A stretch of DNA of 46,663 nucleotides from Streptococcus suis YS161 (GCF_002760245.1 NZ_ASCA01000039.1:1-46663); one strand, 5' to 3'; counted from the first letter of the stretch, positions 9,463 through 19,333 are shown. Program-made: numbers and translations. Notes: generated by a model not told the origin, from the letters alone.

Positions 9463-9687
9463 ATGTTACAAAACATTCTAAGTTTTTATTTACAAGGATT
9501 GCTAATAGCTTCCTTGTTGATTATCACTTCTAGTCTGGTCTGGTTTATCTGGCGTGCGACAAAGGGTGTGGATAAAACTTTGCAAGAACGACAAGATTTC
9601 TTGTTTGATTTGTTGATGATTAATGTGATGACAATCCCCATTGCAGCCTTTGGAGTAGTGGGAATCTTATTAATGTTTAAAGCGTAG
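9463..9687 (+). CDS. DUF4059 small membrane protein
   Basis: A 74-residue protein with two predicted membrane helices (about 10-30 and 50-72) joined by a charged segment (KGVDKTLQERQDF). It matches the streptococcal DUF4059 family, which is usually found directly upstream of trxB. No function is established. It begins 17 bp after the helicase stop, with GAGGAAA as ribosome site, and ends 13 bp before trxB, so it is very likely in one transcript with both. Confidence 0.85.
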   Translation: MLQNILSFYLQGLLIASLLIITSSLVWFIWRATKGVDKTLQERQDFLFDLLMINVMTIPIAAFGVVGILLMFKA

Positions 9688-9700
9688 AAGGAAAAAGTAT

Positions 9701-10618
9701 ATGTACGATACAGTTGTAATTGGTGCGGGTCCTGCGGGGATGACTGCAGCTCTTTATGCAGGGCGTAGCAATTTAAAGGTAGCTCTTTTGGAACGTGGTA
9801 TTTATGGTGGTCAGATGAATAATACCGCGGAAATTGAAAACTATCCAGGCTATGACCATATTTCAGGTCCAGCCTTGGCTGAAAAAATGTTTGAACCCTT
9901 GGAAAAATTCGGTGTGGACCATATTTTTGGCACCCTAGTCCGTATTGAGGAAGAAGGACAAATTAAGAAAGTGATTACTGAGGATGGTATTTTGGAGACA
10001 AAGACAGTCGTTCTAGCCATGGGGGCAAAACACCGTTTGTTAGGTATTCCAGGTGAGGATACTTACAATAGCCGTGGTGTCTCATATTGTGCAGTCTGTG
10101 ATGGTGCCTTCTTCCGTGGACAAAAACTCTTGGTTGTCGGTGGTGGAGATTCTGCGGTCGAAGAAGCTCTCTTCTTGACGCAATTTGCGGAGTCTGTGAC
10201 AATTGTTCACCGCCGTGATCAGCTTCGTGCTCAAAAAGTCATCCAAGATCGCGCCTTTGCCAATGAAAAAATCAACTTTATCTGGGATAGCGTAGTCGAA
10301 GAAATCAAGGGTGATGACTTACGTGTACAAAGCGTGGTTATCAAAAATGTGAAAACAGAGGAAGTCAGCGAACTGGACTTCGGTGGTGTCTTTATCTATG
10401 TCGGTCTGGATCCGATGACGGATTCAGTTGCGGACCTAGGAATTACAGACGAAGCTGGTTGGGTTATCACTAATGAAAAGATGGAAACGAGCAAGGCTGG
10501 TATTTATGCCATCGGTGATATTCGTCAAAATCAACTTCGTCAGATTGCAACGGCAGTAGGAAATGGTGCAGTTGCTGGACAAGAAGTCTATAACTACATC
10601 ACAGAACTAGCTGAATAG
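9701..10618 (+). CDS. trxB: Thioredoxin-disulfide reductase
   Basis: FAD/NADPH flavoenzyme that keeps thioredoxin reduced. The 305-residue length is typical. GAGPAG at 8-13 binds the FAD pyrophosphate, the redox pair is C130-A-V-C133, the GGGDSAVEE motif near 147 binds NADPH, and the C-terminal IYAIGDIR motif contacts FAD. Its ATG follows AGAAGGAAAAA. It is co-oriented with the small membrane protein before it and the DUF177 protein 9 bp after it. Confidence 0.97.
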   Translation: MYDTVVIGAGPAGMTAALYAGRSNLKVALLERGIYGGQMNNTAEIENYPGYDHISGPALAEKMFEPLEKFGVDHIFGTLVRIEEEGQIKKVITEDGILETKTVVLAMGAKHRLLGIPGEDTYNSRGVSYCAVCDGAFFRGQKLLVVGGGDSAVEEALFLTQFAESVTIVHRRDQLRAQKVIQDRAFANEKINFIWDSVVEEIKGDDLRVQSVVIKNVKTEEVSELDFGGVFIYVGLDPMTDSVADLGITDEAGWVITNEKMETSKAGIYAIGDIRQNQLRQIATAVGNGAVAGQEVYNYITELAE

Positions 10619-10627
10619 GGGAATACA

Positions 10628-11167
10628 ATGTTTCATATTTACGATATTCAGAAAAATCCAGATGGAATCTCCTTTGATAAAACCTTGGATTTACAGGAAG
10701 AATTGCAAGCTCGAAATGGTGAAGTTCTAGGCTTGTCGCCAGTCCAAGTCACTGGAAATATCCGTTTTGAATCAGGTTTCTTTTTCTTGGACTATCAGAT
10801 GACTTATGATATTACCTTGGCATCCAGTCGTTCTCTGCAACCAGTTGTTTTGCATGAGGTCCAAAACGTCAATGAACTCTTTGTTGCCAATGAAGCAGTT
10901 CTTAAAGAACAAGATTTGATTGATGAGGATATGGTACTGGTAGTAGAAGATGACCACATTGTCCTTGATGAGAGTGTAGCAGATAATATTTTACTGGCTA
11001 TACCAATCAAAGTCTTGACACCTGAAGAAGAAGCTGGACAGGAACTACCATCTGGTCAAGCTTGGGCTTTGATGACTGAAGAAGATTTTCAACAAAAAGC
11101 TCAAGAGAAAAAAGAGGCCAATAGTCCTTTTGCTCAATTGCAGGGCTTGTTTGATAGTGAAGAATAG
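10628..11167 (+). CDS. DUF177 (YceD family) protein
   Basis: A 179-residue acidic protein of the DUF177/YceD family. In many bacteria the family gene precedes rpmF (ribosomal protein L32) and is linked to 23S rRNA maturation; here there is no rpmF and it closes the trxB transcript. The C-terminal 20 residues (about SPFAQLQGLFDSEE) resemble the conserved tail of the family. The paired cysteines of some members are absent. Role in this organism is not known. Confidence 0.85.
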   Translation: MFHIYDIQKNPDGISFDKTLDLQEELQARNGEVLGLSPVQVTGNIRFESGFFFLDYQMTYDITLASSRSLQPVVLHEVQNVNELFVANEAVLKEQDLIDEDMVLVVEDDHIVLDESVADNILLAIPIKVLTPEEEAGQELPSGQAWALMTEEDFQQKAQEKKEANSPFAQLQGLFDSEE

Positions 11168-11195
11168 TTTGGATAGTTAAATTATCTGAAAATTC

Positions 11196-11231
11196 TTGTC
11201 AACTTTCCCCTTTCGGTGTATAATGAAAGGG
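11196..11231 (+). promoter_or_regulatory. gnd promoter with inverted repeat over the -10 box
   Basis: TTGTCA (11196-11201), 17-bp spacer, TATAAT (11219-11224). A perfect inverted repeat CCCTTTC (11208-11214) / GAAAGGG (11225-11231) straddles the -10 box. The promoter lies about 30 bp before the gnd start. Confidence 0.8.
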
Positions 11232-11254
11232 ATACAAATTAGAGGAGTAAACAA

Positions 11255-12682
11255 ATGACAAAAGCAAATTTTGGTGTTGTAGGGATGGCTGTTATGGGCC
11301 GCAACCTGGCACTTAACGTTGAATCACGTGGCTATTCTGTAGCTATTTACAACCGCTCTGCTGATAAAACAGAAGATGTTGTTGCAAGCAACCCAGGTAA
11401 AAACTTGGTACCAAGTTACGATGTGGAAAGCTTTGTGGCATCTATCGAAAAACCACGTCGCATCATGCTTATGGTTCAAGCTGGTCCTGGTACAGATGCA
11501 ACCATTCAAGCGCTCTTGCCACACTTGGATGAAGGTGACATCTTGATCGATGGTGGTAATACTTTCTACGAAGACACTATCCGTCGTTCAAAAGAATTGG
11601 CAAACTCAGGTATTAACTTCATCGGTACAGGTGTATCTGGTGGTGAAAAAGGAGCCCTTGAAGGTCCATCTATCATGCCTGGTGGTCAAAAAGAAGCTTA
11701 CGAATTGGTGGCAGATGTCTTGGAAGAAATTTCAGCAAAAGCACCAGAAGATGGAGCACCATGTGTGACTTATATCGGTCCAGACGGTGCAGGTCACTAC
11801 GTGAAAATGGTCCACAACGGTATCGAGTATGGCGATATGCAGTTGATTGCGGAGTCTTATGACCTCATGCAACACTTGCTTGGCTTGTCAGTTGATGAGA
11901 TGGCTGACATCTTCACTGAGTGGAACCAAGGCGAATTGGATAGCTACTTGATTGAAATCACAGCGGACATCTTGAAACGCAAGGATGACCAAGGTCAAGA
12001 TGGACCAATTGTCGATTACATCATGGACGCTGCTGGTAACAAGGGTACTGGTAAATGGACAAGCCAATCATCACTTGACTTGGGTGTGCCATTGTCACTA
12101 ATTACAGAATCTGTATTTGCTCGTTACATCTCTACTTACAAAGATGAGCGTGTGGCAGCAAGCAAGGTCCTTCCAAAACCAGCTCCGTTTGCCTACCAAG
12201 GCGACAAGGCTGAATTGGTTGAAAAAATTCGTCAGGCCCTTTACTTCTCAAAAATCATGTCTTATGCACAAGGTTTTGCACAATTGCGCGTAGCATCTAA
12301 AGAAAACAACTGGAACTTGCCATTTGGCGAAATCGCTAAAATCTGGCGTGCAGGTTGTATCATCCGTGCTCGTTTCTTGCAAAAGATTACAGATGCTTAT
12401 GGACGTGATGAAGACTTGGCAAACTTGCTCTTGGATGAATATTTCCTTGATATCACAGCTAAATACCAACAAGCTGTTCGTGATGTCGTAAGCTTAGCTG
12501 TTCAGGCTGGTGTGCCTGTTCCAACCTTCTCTGCGGCTATTACCTACTTCGATAGCTACCGTGCAGAAAACTTGCCAGCTAACTTAATCCAAGCACAACG
12601 TGACTACTTCGGTGCTCACACTTATAACCGTAAAGACAAAGAAGGTGTCTTCCACTACGATTGGTATAGCGAATCAAAATAA
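11255..12682 (+). CDS. gnd: 6-phosphogluconate dehydrogenase, decarboxylating
   Basis: Oxidative pentose-phosphate enzyme turning 6-phosphogluconate into ribulose 5-phosphate with NADPH and CO2. The 475 residues match the long bacterial form. The Rossmann motif GMAVMGRN is at 10-17; the substrate loop [19 protein letters not shown] and the [10 protein letters not shown] catalytic segment are intact. Ribosome site GAGGAG. Codon use is strongly biased, as expected of a highly expressed gene. It has its own promoter and a terminator follows. In pneumococcus gnd is likewise followed by ritR. Confidence 0.98.
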   Translation: MTKANFGVVGMAVMGRNLALNVESRGYSVAIYNRSADKTEDVVASNPGKNLVPSYDVESFVASIEKPRRIMLMVQAGPGTDATIQALLPHLDEGDILIDGGNTFYEDTIRRSKELANSGINFIGTGVSGGEKGALEGPSIMPGGQKEAYELVADVLEEISAKAPEDGAPCVTYIGPDGAGHYVKMVHNGIEYGDMQLIAESYDLMQHLLGLSVDEMADIFTEWNQGELDSYLIEITADILKRKDDQGQDGPIVDYIMDAAGNKGTGKWTSQSSLDLGVPLSLITESVFARYISTYKDERVAASKVLPKPAPFAYQGDKAELVEKIRQALYFSKIMSYAQGFAQLRVASKENNWNLPFGEIAKIWRAGCIIRARFLQKITDAYGRDEDLANLLLDEYFLDITAKYQQAVRDVVSLAVQAGVPVPTFSAAITYFDSYRAENLPANLIQAQRDYFGAHTYNRKDKEGVFHYDWYSESK

Positions 12683-12689
12683 AAAGGAT

Positions 12690-12712
12690 GGGCGTGTGAG
12701 CGCCCTTCTTTC
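12690..12712 (+). terminator. gnd terminator
   Basis: GGGCG (12690-12694) and CGCCC (12701-12705) form a short GC stem followed by TTCTTTCT. It may be leaky, allowing read-through into the ritR-like gene. Confidence 0.6.
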
Positions 12713-12763
12713 TAGTCATAATACGATTCCTACACCATTTGAAAGAATAGAAAAGGATGGACA

Positions 12764-13453
12764 ATGGCTAAGAAAATTTTGATTGCTGGTAAAGAACGCA
12801 ATCTCTCGCATTTTGTTTCCATGGAATTGCAGAAAAAAGACTATCTTGTTGATTATGCATCGACAGGGAAAGAGGCTATGTCCTTGGCACATGAAACGGA
12901 TTTTGACTTGATTCTGATGAGTTTTCAGCTTTCAGACATGTCCAGCAAGGAATTGGCTACAGAACTATTAGCGATAAAACCAGCCACGGTCATGATTGTG
13001 GTAGTTGAGCCGACAGAAGTTAGTCAATATGGGGAAGAAGTCCTCTCTTATGCTGTTTCCTACGTAGTGAAGCCCTTTGTTATCAGTGATTTAGTGGAGC
13101 AAATCTCTGCGATTTTTCGTGGTCGTGACTTTATTGACAATAACTGTAAACAGGTTCACATGCATGCGGCCTATCGTGATTTGAAGGTTGATTTTCAAAA
13201 TCGAACAGTGACTCGAGGTGATGAATTGATTAATTTGACCCGCCGAGAGTATGATCTGTTGGCGACCTTAATGAATAGCCCAGAGCCTGTTAGTCGAGAA
13301 CAACTTCTTGAGCGTGTTTGGAAATATGAAGCGGCTTCTGAGACCAATGTCGTCGATGTATATATTCGCTATCTACGTGGTAAACTGGATTTGCCACATC
13401 AAGATTCATATATAAAAACAGTTCGTGGTGTCGGATATGCCATGCGCGATTGA
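12764..13453 (+). CDS. ritR: RitR-like orphan response regulator with atypical receiver
   Basis: OmpR/PhoB-type regulator of 229 residues: receiver domain (about 3-118) and winged-helix DNA-binding domain (about 132-229, with LTRREYDLLATL and YIKTVRGVGY). The phospho-acceptor position is serine (S53 in LILMSFQL), and the acidic pair expected at 9-10 is G9-K10, so aspartyl phosphorylation is not expected; K103-P104 is kept. C128 in DFIDNNC coincides with the redox-sensing Cys128 of pneumococcal RitR, a repressor of iron uptake that has Asn53. No histidine kinase gene is adjacent. Position after gnd is the same as in pneumococcus. Function as an iron/redox regulator is inferred from this orthology. 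Confidence 0.88.
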   Translation: MAKKILIAGKERNLSHFVSMELQKKDYLVDYASTGKEAMSLAHETDFDLILMSFQLSDMSSKELATELLAIKPATVMIVVVEPTEVSQYGEEVLSYAVSYVVKPFVISDLVEQISAIFRGRDFIDNNCKQVHMHAAYRDLKVDFQNRTVTRGDELINLTRREYDLLATLMNSPEPVSREQLLERVWKYEAASETNVVDVYIRYLRGKLDLPHQDSYIKTVRGVGYAMRD

Positions 13454-13467
13454 TTTAGAGTAGAGTG

Positions 13468-13495
13468 GAGGGAAGCTTTCCCTCTTTCTTTTTCT
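13468..13495 (+). terminator. ritR terminator
   Basis: GAGGGAA (13468-13474) and TTCCCTC (13478-13484) form a 7-bp stem followed by the T-rich run TTTCTTTTTCT. Confidence 0.75.
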
Positions 13496-13542
13496 ATAAG
13501 CGTGTGATAAAATAATAGCCAATAAGTAAGAATGGAAAAGTT

Positions 13543-14673
13543 ATGAATACATCATTTAAAGAAAAAGTCATACTGATACTCTTATCTGGAGCGACATTGT
13601 TAGCTGTTCTCAACTGGTCTAGTATTTATGGGGCTATTCAACAATTATTAGGTAGTATGAATTCGCTTTTTATTGGAGCTATTTTTGCCTTCATCCTCAA
13701 TGTTCCCATGAAAAAATTAGAAGATCAGTTTGAAAAAATTTCTTTTTTAAAGAAATCCAAGCGGTCTTTGGCAATCGTTGGAGTATTAATTGGATTTGCT
13801 TTAATTGTGACAGGACTGGTGGTGATTGTTCTTCCTACATTGGTGACGACTGTTTCAGAACTGGTTTCGGTTAGCAGCACAGCCATTCCAAAATCGGTAA
13901 ATGCCCTAACTAATTTTCTTGAGTCAAATGGTCTTTTGTCGGGACAAATCGGAGACCAGATAGCCAGCTTTTTGGATCAGTTGAAGAATTTAACACTTAT
14001 TTCAAGTTTGGTCACACCGATTTTATCTGGCTTGGTGTCCAATGTGACGGGGATTTTTTCGAACACTATGACGTTGATAATGGCTTTCTTCTTTACTCTA
14101 GCGATTTTAGGGAGCAAGGAACACTTGCAGGCGATGACGAGAAAGTTCTTGCAGGCTACCTTGCCGGAGAAGGCTGTCAGAGTAGTGAACTATATTGGAG
14201 AAGTTATTGTTGATACCTATGACCGATTCTTGATGAGTCAGATTGTTGAGGCGTGTATCATTGGGATACTTGTCTTTGTTAGTTATTCGCTCTCAGGAAT
14301 TCCTTATGCCAGCATGGCTGGTATTTTAGCTGGGGTCCTATCGTTTGTACCTTATATCGGTCCCTTTTCAGCGTGTTTGATTAGTGCTCTCTTTGTGGCG
14401 GTACAAAATCCGCTTTTGGCACTCTGGTCTATCGTACTCTTCCAGATTCTCCAGTTGATTGAAGGGAATGTGATTTACCCGCGCGTGGTTGGTCAATCAG
14501 TTGGTCTTCCGACTCTATTTACCCTGGCTGCAGCCTTGATTGGTGGTAATTTGTTTGGTCTACTTGGTATGGTCTTCTTTACCCCAATTTTTGCGGTTGT
14601 CTACCGCCTGGTTCGTGAATGGGTTGCCAGTCGATTGAAGAAGCAAGATGAATTATTGGTAGAAAGTGAGTAA
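13543..14673 (+). CDS. AI-2E family transporter (PerM/YdiK-like)
   Basis: Polytopic inner-membrane protein of 376 residues with about seven to eight hydrophobic segments and a long extracytoplasmic stretch (about 100-150) after the third. The motif PYIGPFSACLISAL and the later LQLIEGNVIYPRVVGQSVGLP are signatures of the AI-2E transporter superfamily. Family members have been linked to autoinducer-2 export or Na+/H+ exchange, so the substrate here is open. It stands alone between two terminators. Confidence 0.85.
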   Translation: MNTSFKEKVILILLSGATLLAVLNWSSIYGAIQQLLGSMNSLFIGAIFAFILNVPMKKLEDQFEKISFLKKSKRSLAIVGVLIGFALIVTGLVVIVLPTLVTTVSELVSVSSTAIPKSVNALTNFLESNGLLSGQIGDQIASFLDQLKNLTLISSLVTPILSGLVSNVTGIFSNTMTLIMAFFFTLAILGSKEHLQAMTRKFLQATLPEKAVRVVNYIGEVIVDTYDRFLMSQIVEACIIGILVFVSYSLSGIPYASMAGILAGVLSFVPYIGPFSACLISALFVAVQNPLLALWSIVLFQILQLIEGNVIYPRVVGQSVGLPTLFTLAAALIGGNLFGLLGMVFFTPIFAVVYRLVREWVASRLKKQDELLVESE

Positions 14674-14690
14674 TTCTCGCTTTCTTTTAT
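14662..14690 (+). terminator. Terminator overlapping the end of the AI-2E transporter gene
   Basis: GAAAGTGAG (14662-14670) pairs with CTCGCTTTC (14676-14684), 8 of 9 positions, followed by TTTTATTTTT. The left arm lies within the last codons. Confidence 0.75.
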
Positions 14691-14707
14691 TTTTGTCATT
14701 TTTATGC

Positions 14708-14713
14708 TATACT
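14708..14713 (+). promoter_or_regulatory. Extended -10 promoter for the nrdR operon
   Basis: TGCTATACT has the TGn extension with TATACT at 14708-14713; no good -35 box is present at 17 bp. It is 31 bp before the nrdR start. No NrdR-box palindrome was seen here. Confidence 0.55.
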
Positions 14714-14744
14714 GAAGTGATAAAGTTTATGTAGGAGAAAGAGT

Positions 14745-15236
14745 ATGCGTTGTCCAAAATGTCAGAGTTTGAAATCAAGTGTCATTGATAGTCGTCAGGC
14801 TGAAGATGGCAATACCATCCGTCGTCGTCGTTCCTGCGACCAATGTGGTCAACGTTTTACCACCTATGAACGGATTGAAGAGAAAACTCTAGTCGTTGTG
14901 AAAAAAGACGGAACTAGAGAGCAGTTTTCACGTGAAAAGATTTTCAATGGGATTATTCGTTCTGCTCAAAAGCGCCCTGTGTCAACCGATGATATTGATG
15001 AAGTGGTGAATCGGATTGAACAGAAAGTTCGAGCACAAGGTGATAGTGAAATAGAATCCGATGTCATTGGGAATTTGGTAATGGAAGAATTGGTCGAATT
15101 GGATGAAATCACCTATGTGCGTTTTGCATCGGTTTATCGTTCTTTCAAAGATGTTGGAGAGCTAGAAAATTTGCTTAAGCAGATGATTTCCAAAGGAAGT
15201 AAGGTAAAACCGGGAAAAAAAGATGAAACCAAATGA
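14745..15236 (+). CDS. nrdR: Transcriptional repressor NrdR
   Basis: Zinc-ribbon/ATP-cone repressor that senses dATP/ATP and turns down ribonucleotide reductase genes. The 163-residue protein has zinc ligands C3, C6, C31 and C34 and an ATP-cone from about residue 49. It leads an operon with the replication genes dnaB and dnaI, so dNTP supply control and replication restart are co-transcribed. It overlaps dnaB by 14 bp. Confidence 0.97.
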   Translation: MRCPKCQSLKSSVIDSRQAEDGNTIRRRRSCDQCGQRFTTYERIEEKTLVVVKKDGTREQFSREKIFNGIIRSAQKRPVSTDDIDEVVNRIEQKVRAQGDSEIESDVIGNLVMEELVELDEITYVRFASVYRSFKDVGELENLLKQMISKGSKVKPGKKDETK

Positions 15237-16374
15237 TTTATTTGCCTATATAAAAATTAGCCCGTTTACACCTGATATTGTCAGTCTTAGCCAATGCTAC
15301 CAGCCGATTATCGGTTTTGATGCATTAGCGCTTTATTATTACTTTTATAGTTTTGCCGATCAAGGGCAAGGACGTTACAAATGGACTGTCATTCTTAATC
15401 ACATGGATTTTGGGATGAATCGTTTGGAGAAGGCTCTGGATGTTCTGACTGCCATGGGGCTCCTAGAACTCTATCGTGCAGATGAATTAACAGGTTTGGC
15501 GCTACAAGCCCCTCTGACCGTAAAAAGTTTTCTAGCGAAACCCTTGTATAAGAACTTGTTGGCAAGGAAGATTGGGGAGTCAAGTATGGAGAATCTGCTT
15601 GTTCATCAACCCAATCAAGAACAAAATATCTCAAAAACATTTTCTCAGGTCTTTACCGTGGATGGGCAGGCTCCAGTTATTTTTGAACCGAAACATGATT
15701 TTGATTGGTCTGCCTTTAAGGCATTAATGGCCAAAGACAAGCTACTTTTTCAGGATGAAGCTGAGGATATTATTGCGCTTAGTTACATAGCAGAGCAGGC
15801 AGGCTGGACCTGGTTGGAAACCTATCGGCAGGCTAAAGCAACTGCTATTGGACAGACCATCTCGACCAAACGCTTGCAGCAGTCACGCCAGACATTGCCA
15901 ACAGAAAGCGCCAACCTCACCGCCCAAGAGCAAGCCATTGTTCGTGAAGCGAAAACAAAGTCTAGTTTAGTCTTCTTGTCCTTTATCAAGGAGCAACGGA
16001 AGGCAACTGTGACCGCAACAGAACGAAAATGTTTGACGGATTTGGCCAATTTGGGTCTTCTTGACGAGGTTATCAATGTCTTGGTCCTCTATACCTTTAA
16101 CAAGGTGGACTCAGCCAATCTGAATGAAAAATACGCTATAAAGTTGGCCAATGATTTTTCCTACAAGGGAATTGGCAGTGCAGAGGCAGCTGTTCTTTAC
16201 CTAAGAGAGTTGAAGACAGGTCAAGTTGTTACCAAGTCGAGCCAGCCACAGAAAAGCAATGTGCCTGAGTGGAGTAAGGAAGAGGTTCAGCAAGGACAAA
16301 CGCAGGAAGGTCAAGCCAAGTTGGCGGCTCTTTATCGTGAATTAGAAGAAATGGAAAACAAAGGAGGTAGCTGA
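15223..16374 (+). CDS. dnaB: Replication initiation and membrane attachment protein DnaB
   Basis: Firmicutes helicase co-loader (not the E. coli DnaB helicase) that acts with DnaD and DnaI at oriC and at restart sites. The 383 residues fit the shorter streptococcal form. The N-terminal winged-helix region (about 1-110) is recognisable by [24 protein letters not shown] residues, and the C-terminal half holds a DnaB/DnaD-type helical repeat (about 280-330). The start lies within nrdR; the stop overlaps the dnaI start by one base. Confidence 0.93.
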   Translation: MKPNDLFAYIKISPFTPDIVSLSQCYQPIIGFDALALYYYFYSFADQGQGRYKWTVILNHMDFGMNRLEKALDVLTAMGLLELYRADELTGLALQAPLTVKSFLAKPLYKNLLARKIGESSMENLLVHQPNQEQNISKTFSQVFTVDGQAPVIFEPKHDFDWSAFKALMAKDKLLFQDEAEDIIALSYIAEQAGWTWLETYRQAKATAIGQTISTKRLQQSRQTLPTESANLTAQEQAIVREAKTKSSLVFLSFIKEQRKATVTATERKCLTDLANLGLLDEVINVLVLYTFNKVDSANLNEKYAIKLANDFSYKGIGSAEAAVLYLRELKTGQVVTKSSQPQKSNVPEWSKEEVQQGQTQEGQAKLAALYRELEEMENKGGS

Positions 16375-17273
16375 TGAAATCAGTTCAAGACAGGTTGTCG
16401 CAAACAACCAATCCAAGTCCAAAATCTTATCAGCAACTCTATCAGGAGATAGTGAGTGATCCTGAAGTCGCTGCTTTTATCAAAAAAGAAGGTTTGACCC
16501 AGCAGGAAATCACCCTCTCCATTTCTAAGTTTTTGGAATATATCAGTCAGCGTGACCTCTTTGTCAAGCAGGATGAATCCTATATTGCCAAGGGGTATCA
16601 ACCTGTTTTGGTCATGAATGAGGGCTATGCGGATGTGTCCTATCTTGAGACAGAGGAATTGGTCGAATACCGTCGTTTGGAAGCTATCAAGAACCGTATC
16701 CAGCTTATCAATATGCCGGCAAGTTTGAAAAATGTAACCGTGGCGGATATTGATAAGAGCGATGAAAATCGTGTGGAAGTCATGTTAGCCATTGCGGATT
16801 TTGTCAAACGTTTTGAAGAAAAGCCAAAAGGTCTTTACATCTATGGTAACTTCGGTATTGGTAAAAGTTATTTGATGGCTTATTTAGCCAATTTGTTGTC
16901 TAAGACCCATCTTCAATCAACCACCATGCTCCATTATCCGACCTTTGTTGTCGATATAAAAAATGCCATCAAAGATGGTTCTGTTAAGGAGCGGATTGAT
17001 GAAATCAAGATGGCTCAGGTCTTGGTGCTAGATGACATCGGAGCAGAGCAACATAGTCCGTGGGTGCGTGACGATGTTTTACAGGTCATTCTGCAATACC
17101 GTATGCAGGAAAATCTGCCGACCTTCTTTACGTCCAATTTCTCCTTTGATGATTTGGAACGGCATTTTGCATCTGGCAAGTCTGGTGATGAAACCTGGCA
17201 GGCCAAACGGGTTATGGAGCGGATTCGCTATCTGGCTCGCGATTTGCATTTGAAAGGAAATAACCGCCGATGA
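16374..17273 (+). CDS. dnaI: Helicase loader DnaI
   Basis: AAA+ ATPase that loads the replicative helicase. The 299-residue protein has Walker A GNFGIGKS at 158-165, Walker B VLVLDDIGAE and the sensor region FFTSNFSFDDLERH. The N-terminal helicase-binding domain of B. subtilis DnaI holds a zinc site; here the matching segment (about 60-95) contains no cysteine. It is coupled to dnaB upstream by a one-base overlap and to the nitroreductase downstream by a 4-base overlap. Confidence 0.95.
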   Translation: MKSVQDRLSQTTNPSPKSYQQLYQEIVSDPEVAAFIKKEGLTQQEITLSISKFLEYISQRDLFVKQDESYIAKGYQPVLVMNEGYADVSYLETEELVEYRRLEAIKNRIQLINMPASLKNVTVADIDKSDENRVEVMLAIADFVKRFEEKPKGLYIYGNFGIGKSYLMAYLANLLSKTHLQSTTMLHYPTFVVDIKNAIKDGSVKERIDEIKMAQVLVLDDIGAEQHSPWVRDDVLQVILQYRMQENLPTFFTSNFSFDDLERHFASGKSGDETWQAKRVMERIRYLARDLHLKGNNRR

Positions 17274-17983
17274 ATGAAACCATTGATTTGATGCTGAACC
17301 ATACTTCCGTCCGTCGTTTTACGGAAGAGCCGATTGAGGCGGAACATCTGCAAGCTATTCTTTCAGCTGGGCGAGCTGCGTCTAGCTGGAAGAATTTCCA
17401 GTCTTATTCCATCATTGTGGTACAGTCGGAGGAGAAAAAACAGGCTCTCTATGATTTGGTGCCCCAGCCAGCTATTTTACAGGCTCAGGCCATTCTTGTT
17501 TTTGTGGGCGACCATAATCGTGCCAGCAAGGCGGCTCAACTCCATGGCTCAGACTTTGATGCCAAAGGAACAGAGAATCTCCTGCTTTCTTCTGTTGACG
17601 CGGCTCTGGCAGGGCAAAATGCCCTCTTAGCAGCTGAAAGCCTGGGTTATGGTGGTGTCTTCATCGGTATGATTCGCCATAAGGCCTTGGCAATAGCAGA
17701 GCTGTTCAACTTGCCAGATTATACCTATCCAATTTTCTGTATTGCCCTGGGTCGACCAGCCCAAAACCACCCTGTCAAACCACGTTTGGCAAGTGAAACC
17801 ATTGTCTTTCAGGAAGAATATGTGGAGCAAGGCGTGGAAGTCATCCAAGCCTACGACCAAGTTCAGACAGACTATGCAGGTGCCCGTCAGACAGAAACTT
17901 GGTCGGAGCGTATGGTTGCCCAGTTCGGACAGGCAGAACAGCCAGAAACAAGGGCTCTATTAGAAAAAAATAAATTATTGTAA
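17270..17983 (+). CDS. NADPH-dependent FMN nitroreductase (NfrA/NfsA type)
   Basis: Flavoprotein of the nitroreductase superfamily, 237 residues. The N-terminal SVRRFTEEPIE motif binds FMN phosphate, ASSWKNFQSYS forms part of the active site, and GYGGVFIGMIRHK fits the NfrA/NfsA branch. These enzymes reduce nitroaromatics, quinones or flavin with NADPH; the physiological substrate is unknown. ATGA overlap with dnaI places it in the same transcript, a position that reflects operon history rather than a known replication role. Confidence 0.88.
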   Translation: MNETIDLMLNHTSVRRFTEEPIEAEHLQAILSAGRAASSWKNFQSYSIIVVQSEEKKQALYDLVPQPAILQAQAILVFVGDHNRASKAAQLHGSDFDAKGTENLLLSSVDAALAGQNALLAAESLGYGGVFIGMIRHKALAIAELFNLPDYTYPIFCIALGRPAQNHPVKPRLASETIVFQEEYVEQGVEVIQAYDQVQTDYAGARQTETWSERMVAQFGQAEQPETRALLEKNKLL

Positions 17984-18001
17984 ACTAGAAGAGGAGGAGC
18001 C

Positions 18002-19312
18002 ATGGCTCAACCAACTATCGCCATCGTTGGACGTCCCAACGTTGGAAAATCAACACTTTTTAACCGTATCGCTGGTGAACGCATTTCTATCGTAGAAGAC
18101 GTAGAAGGTGTGACCCGCGACCGTATTTATGCTACTGGTGAGTGGCTCAATCGCAAGTTTTCCCTGATTGATACAGGCGGTATTGATGATGTGGATGCAC
18201 CTTTCATGGAGCAAATCAAGCATCAGGCTGAGATTGCCATGGATGAAGCAGACGTTATCGTCTTTGTCGTATCAGGCAAGGAAGGTGTGACAGATGCTGA
18301 CGAGTATGTATCGCGTATCCTTTATAAGACAAACAAACCAGTTATTTTGGTTGTCAATAAAGTTGATAACCCTGAAATGCGGAATGACATCTATGATTTC
18401 TATTCACTCGGTCTTGGCGATCCTTATCCAGTATCTTCTGTACATGGTATCGGGACAGGGGATGTCTTGGATGCTATCATTGAAAATCTTCCAGTCCAAG
18501 AAGCAGAAGAAAATCCGGACATTATCAAGTTTAGCTTGATTGGTCGTCCAAACGTTGGTAAATCCAGCTTGATTAACGCTATTTTGGGTGAAGAGCGCGT
18601 GATTGCTTCGCCAGTTGCTGGAACGACTCGTGATGCCATTGATACGCACTTTACAGACCCAGAAGGTCAAGAATTTACCATGATTGATACCGCAGGGATG
18701 CGCAAGTCTGGTAAGGTCTATGAAAATACGGAGAAATACTCTGTCATGCGTGCCATGCGTGCCATTGAGCGTTCCGATGTCATATTGATGGTTATCAATG
18801 CCGAAGAAGGTATCCGTGAGTACGACAAACGCATCGCAGGCTTTGCCCATGAAGCTGGTAAGGGAATGATTATCGTGGTCAACAAGTGGGACACGCTTGA
18901 AAAAGACAACCATACCATGAAGCAGTGGGAAGACGATATTCGTGATCAATTCCAGTATTTGTCATACGCACCGATTATTTTTGTATCGGCTTTGACCAAG
19001 CAACGCTTGCACAAGTTGCCTGAGATGATCAAGGCTATTAGTGAGAGCCAGAATACTCGCATTCCGTCAGCTGTCCTCAATGATGTTATCATGGATGCCA
19101 TTGCTATCAATCCAACACCGACTGATAAAGGGAAACGTCTCAAGATTTTCTACGCGACACAAGTTGCGACCAAGCCACCGACCTTTGTGGTCTTTGTCAA
19201 CGAAGAAGAGCTCATGCACTTCTCCTATATGCGTTTCTTGGAAAATCAAATCCGCAAGGCCTTTGTCTTTGAAGGAACACCAATTCATCTGATTGCACGG
19301 AAACGGAAATAA
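18002..19312 (+). CDS. der: Ribosome biogenesis GTPase Der (EngA)
   Basis: Double-domain GTPase needed for 50S subunit assembly. The 436-residue protein has two G domains, each with GRPNVGKS (10-17 and near 182), DTGG/DTAGM switch motifs and NKVD/NKWD specificity motifs, and a C-terminal KH-like domain (about 350-436). Ribosome site AGAGGAGGAG. It is the last gene of the nrdR operon by orientation and is followed by a terminator that includes its stop codon. Confidence 0.98.
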   Translation: MAQPTIAIVGRPNVGKSTLFNRIAGERISIVEDVEGVTRDRIYATGEWLNRKFSLIDTGGIDDVDAPFMEQIKHQAEIAMDEADVIVFVVSGKEGVTDADEYVSRILYKTNKPVILVVNKVDNPEMRNDIYDFYSLGLGDPYPVSSVHGIGTGDVLDAIIENLPVQEAEENPDIIKFSLIGRPNVGKSSLINAILGEERVIASPVAGTTRDAIDTHFTDPEGQEFTMIDTAGMRKSGKVYENTEKYSVMRAMRAIERSDVILMVINAEEGIREYDKRIAGFAHEAGKGMIIVVNKWDTLEKDNHTMKQWEDDIRDQFQYLSYAPIIFVSALTKQRLHKLPEMIKAISESQNTRIPSAVLNDVIMDAIAINPTPTDKGKRLKIFYATQVATKPPTFVVFVNEEELMHFSYMRFLENQIRKAFVFEGTPIHLIARKRK

Positions 19313-19333
19313 AAGAGGGTAACCTCTTTTTTC
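19311..19333 (+). terminator. der terminator
   Basis: AAAAGAGG (19311-19318), loop GTAA and CCTCTTTT (19323-19330), with the T-run extending to 19332. It begins within the der stop codon. Confidence 0.85.
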
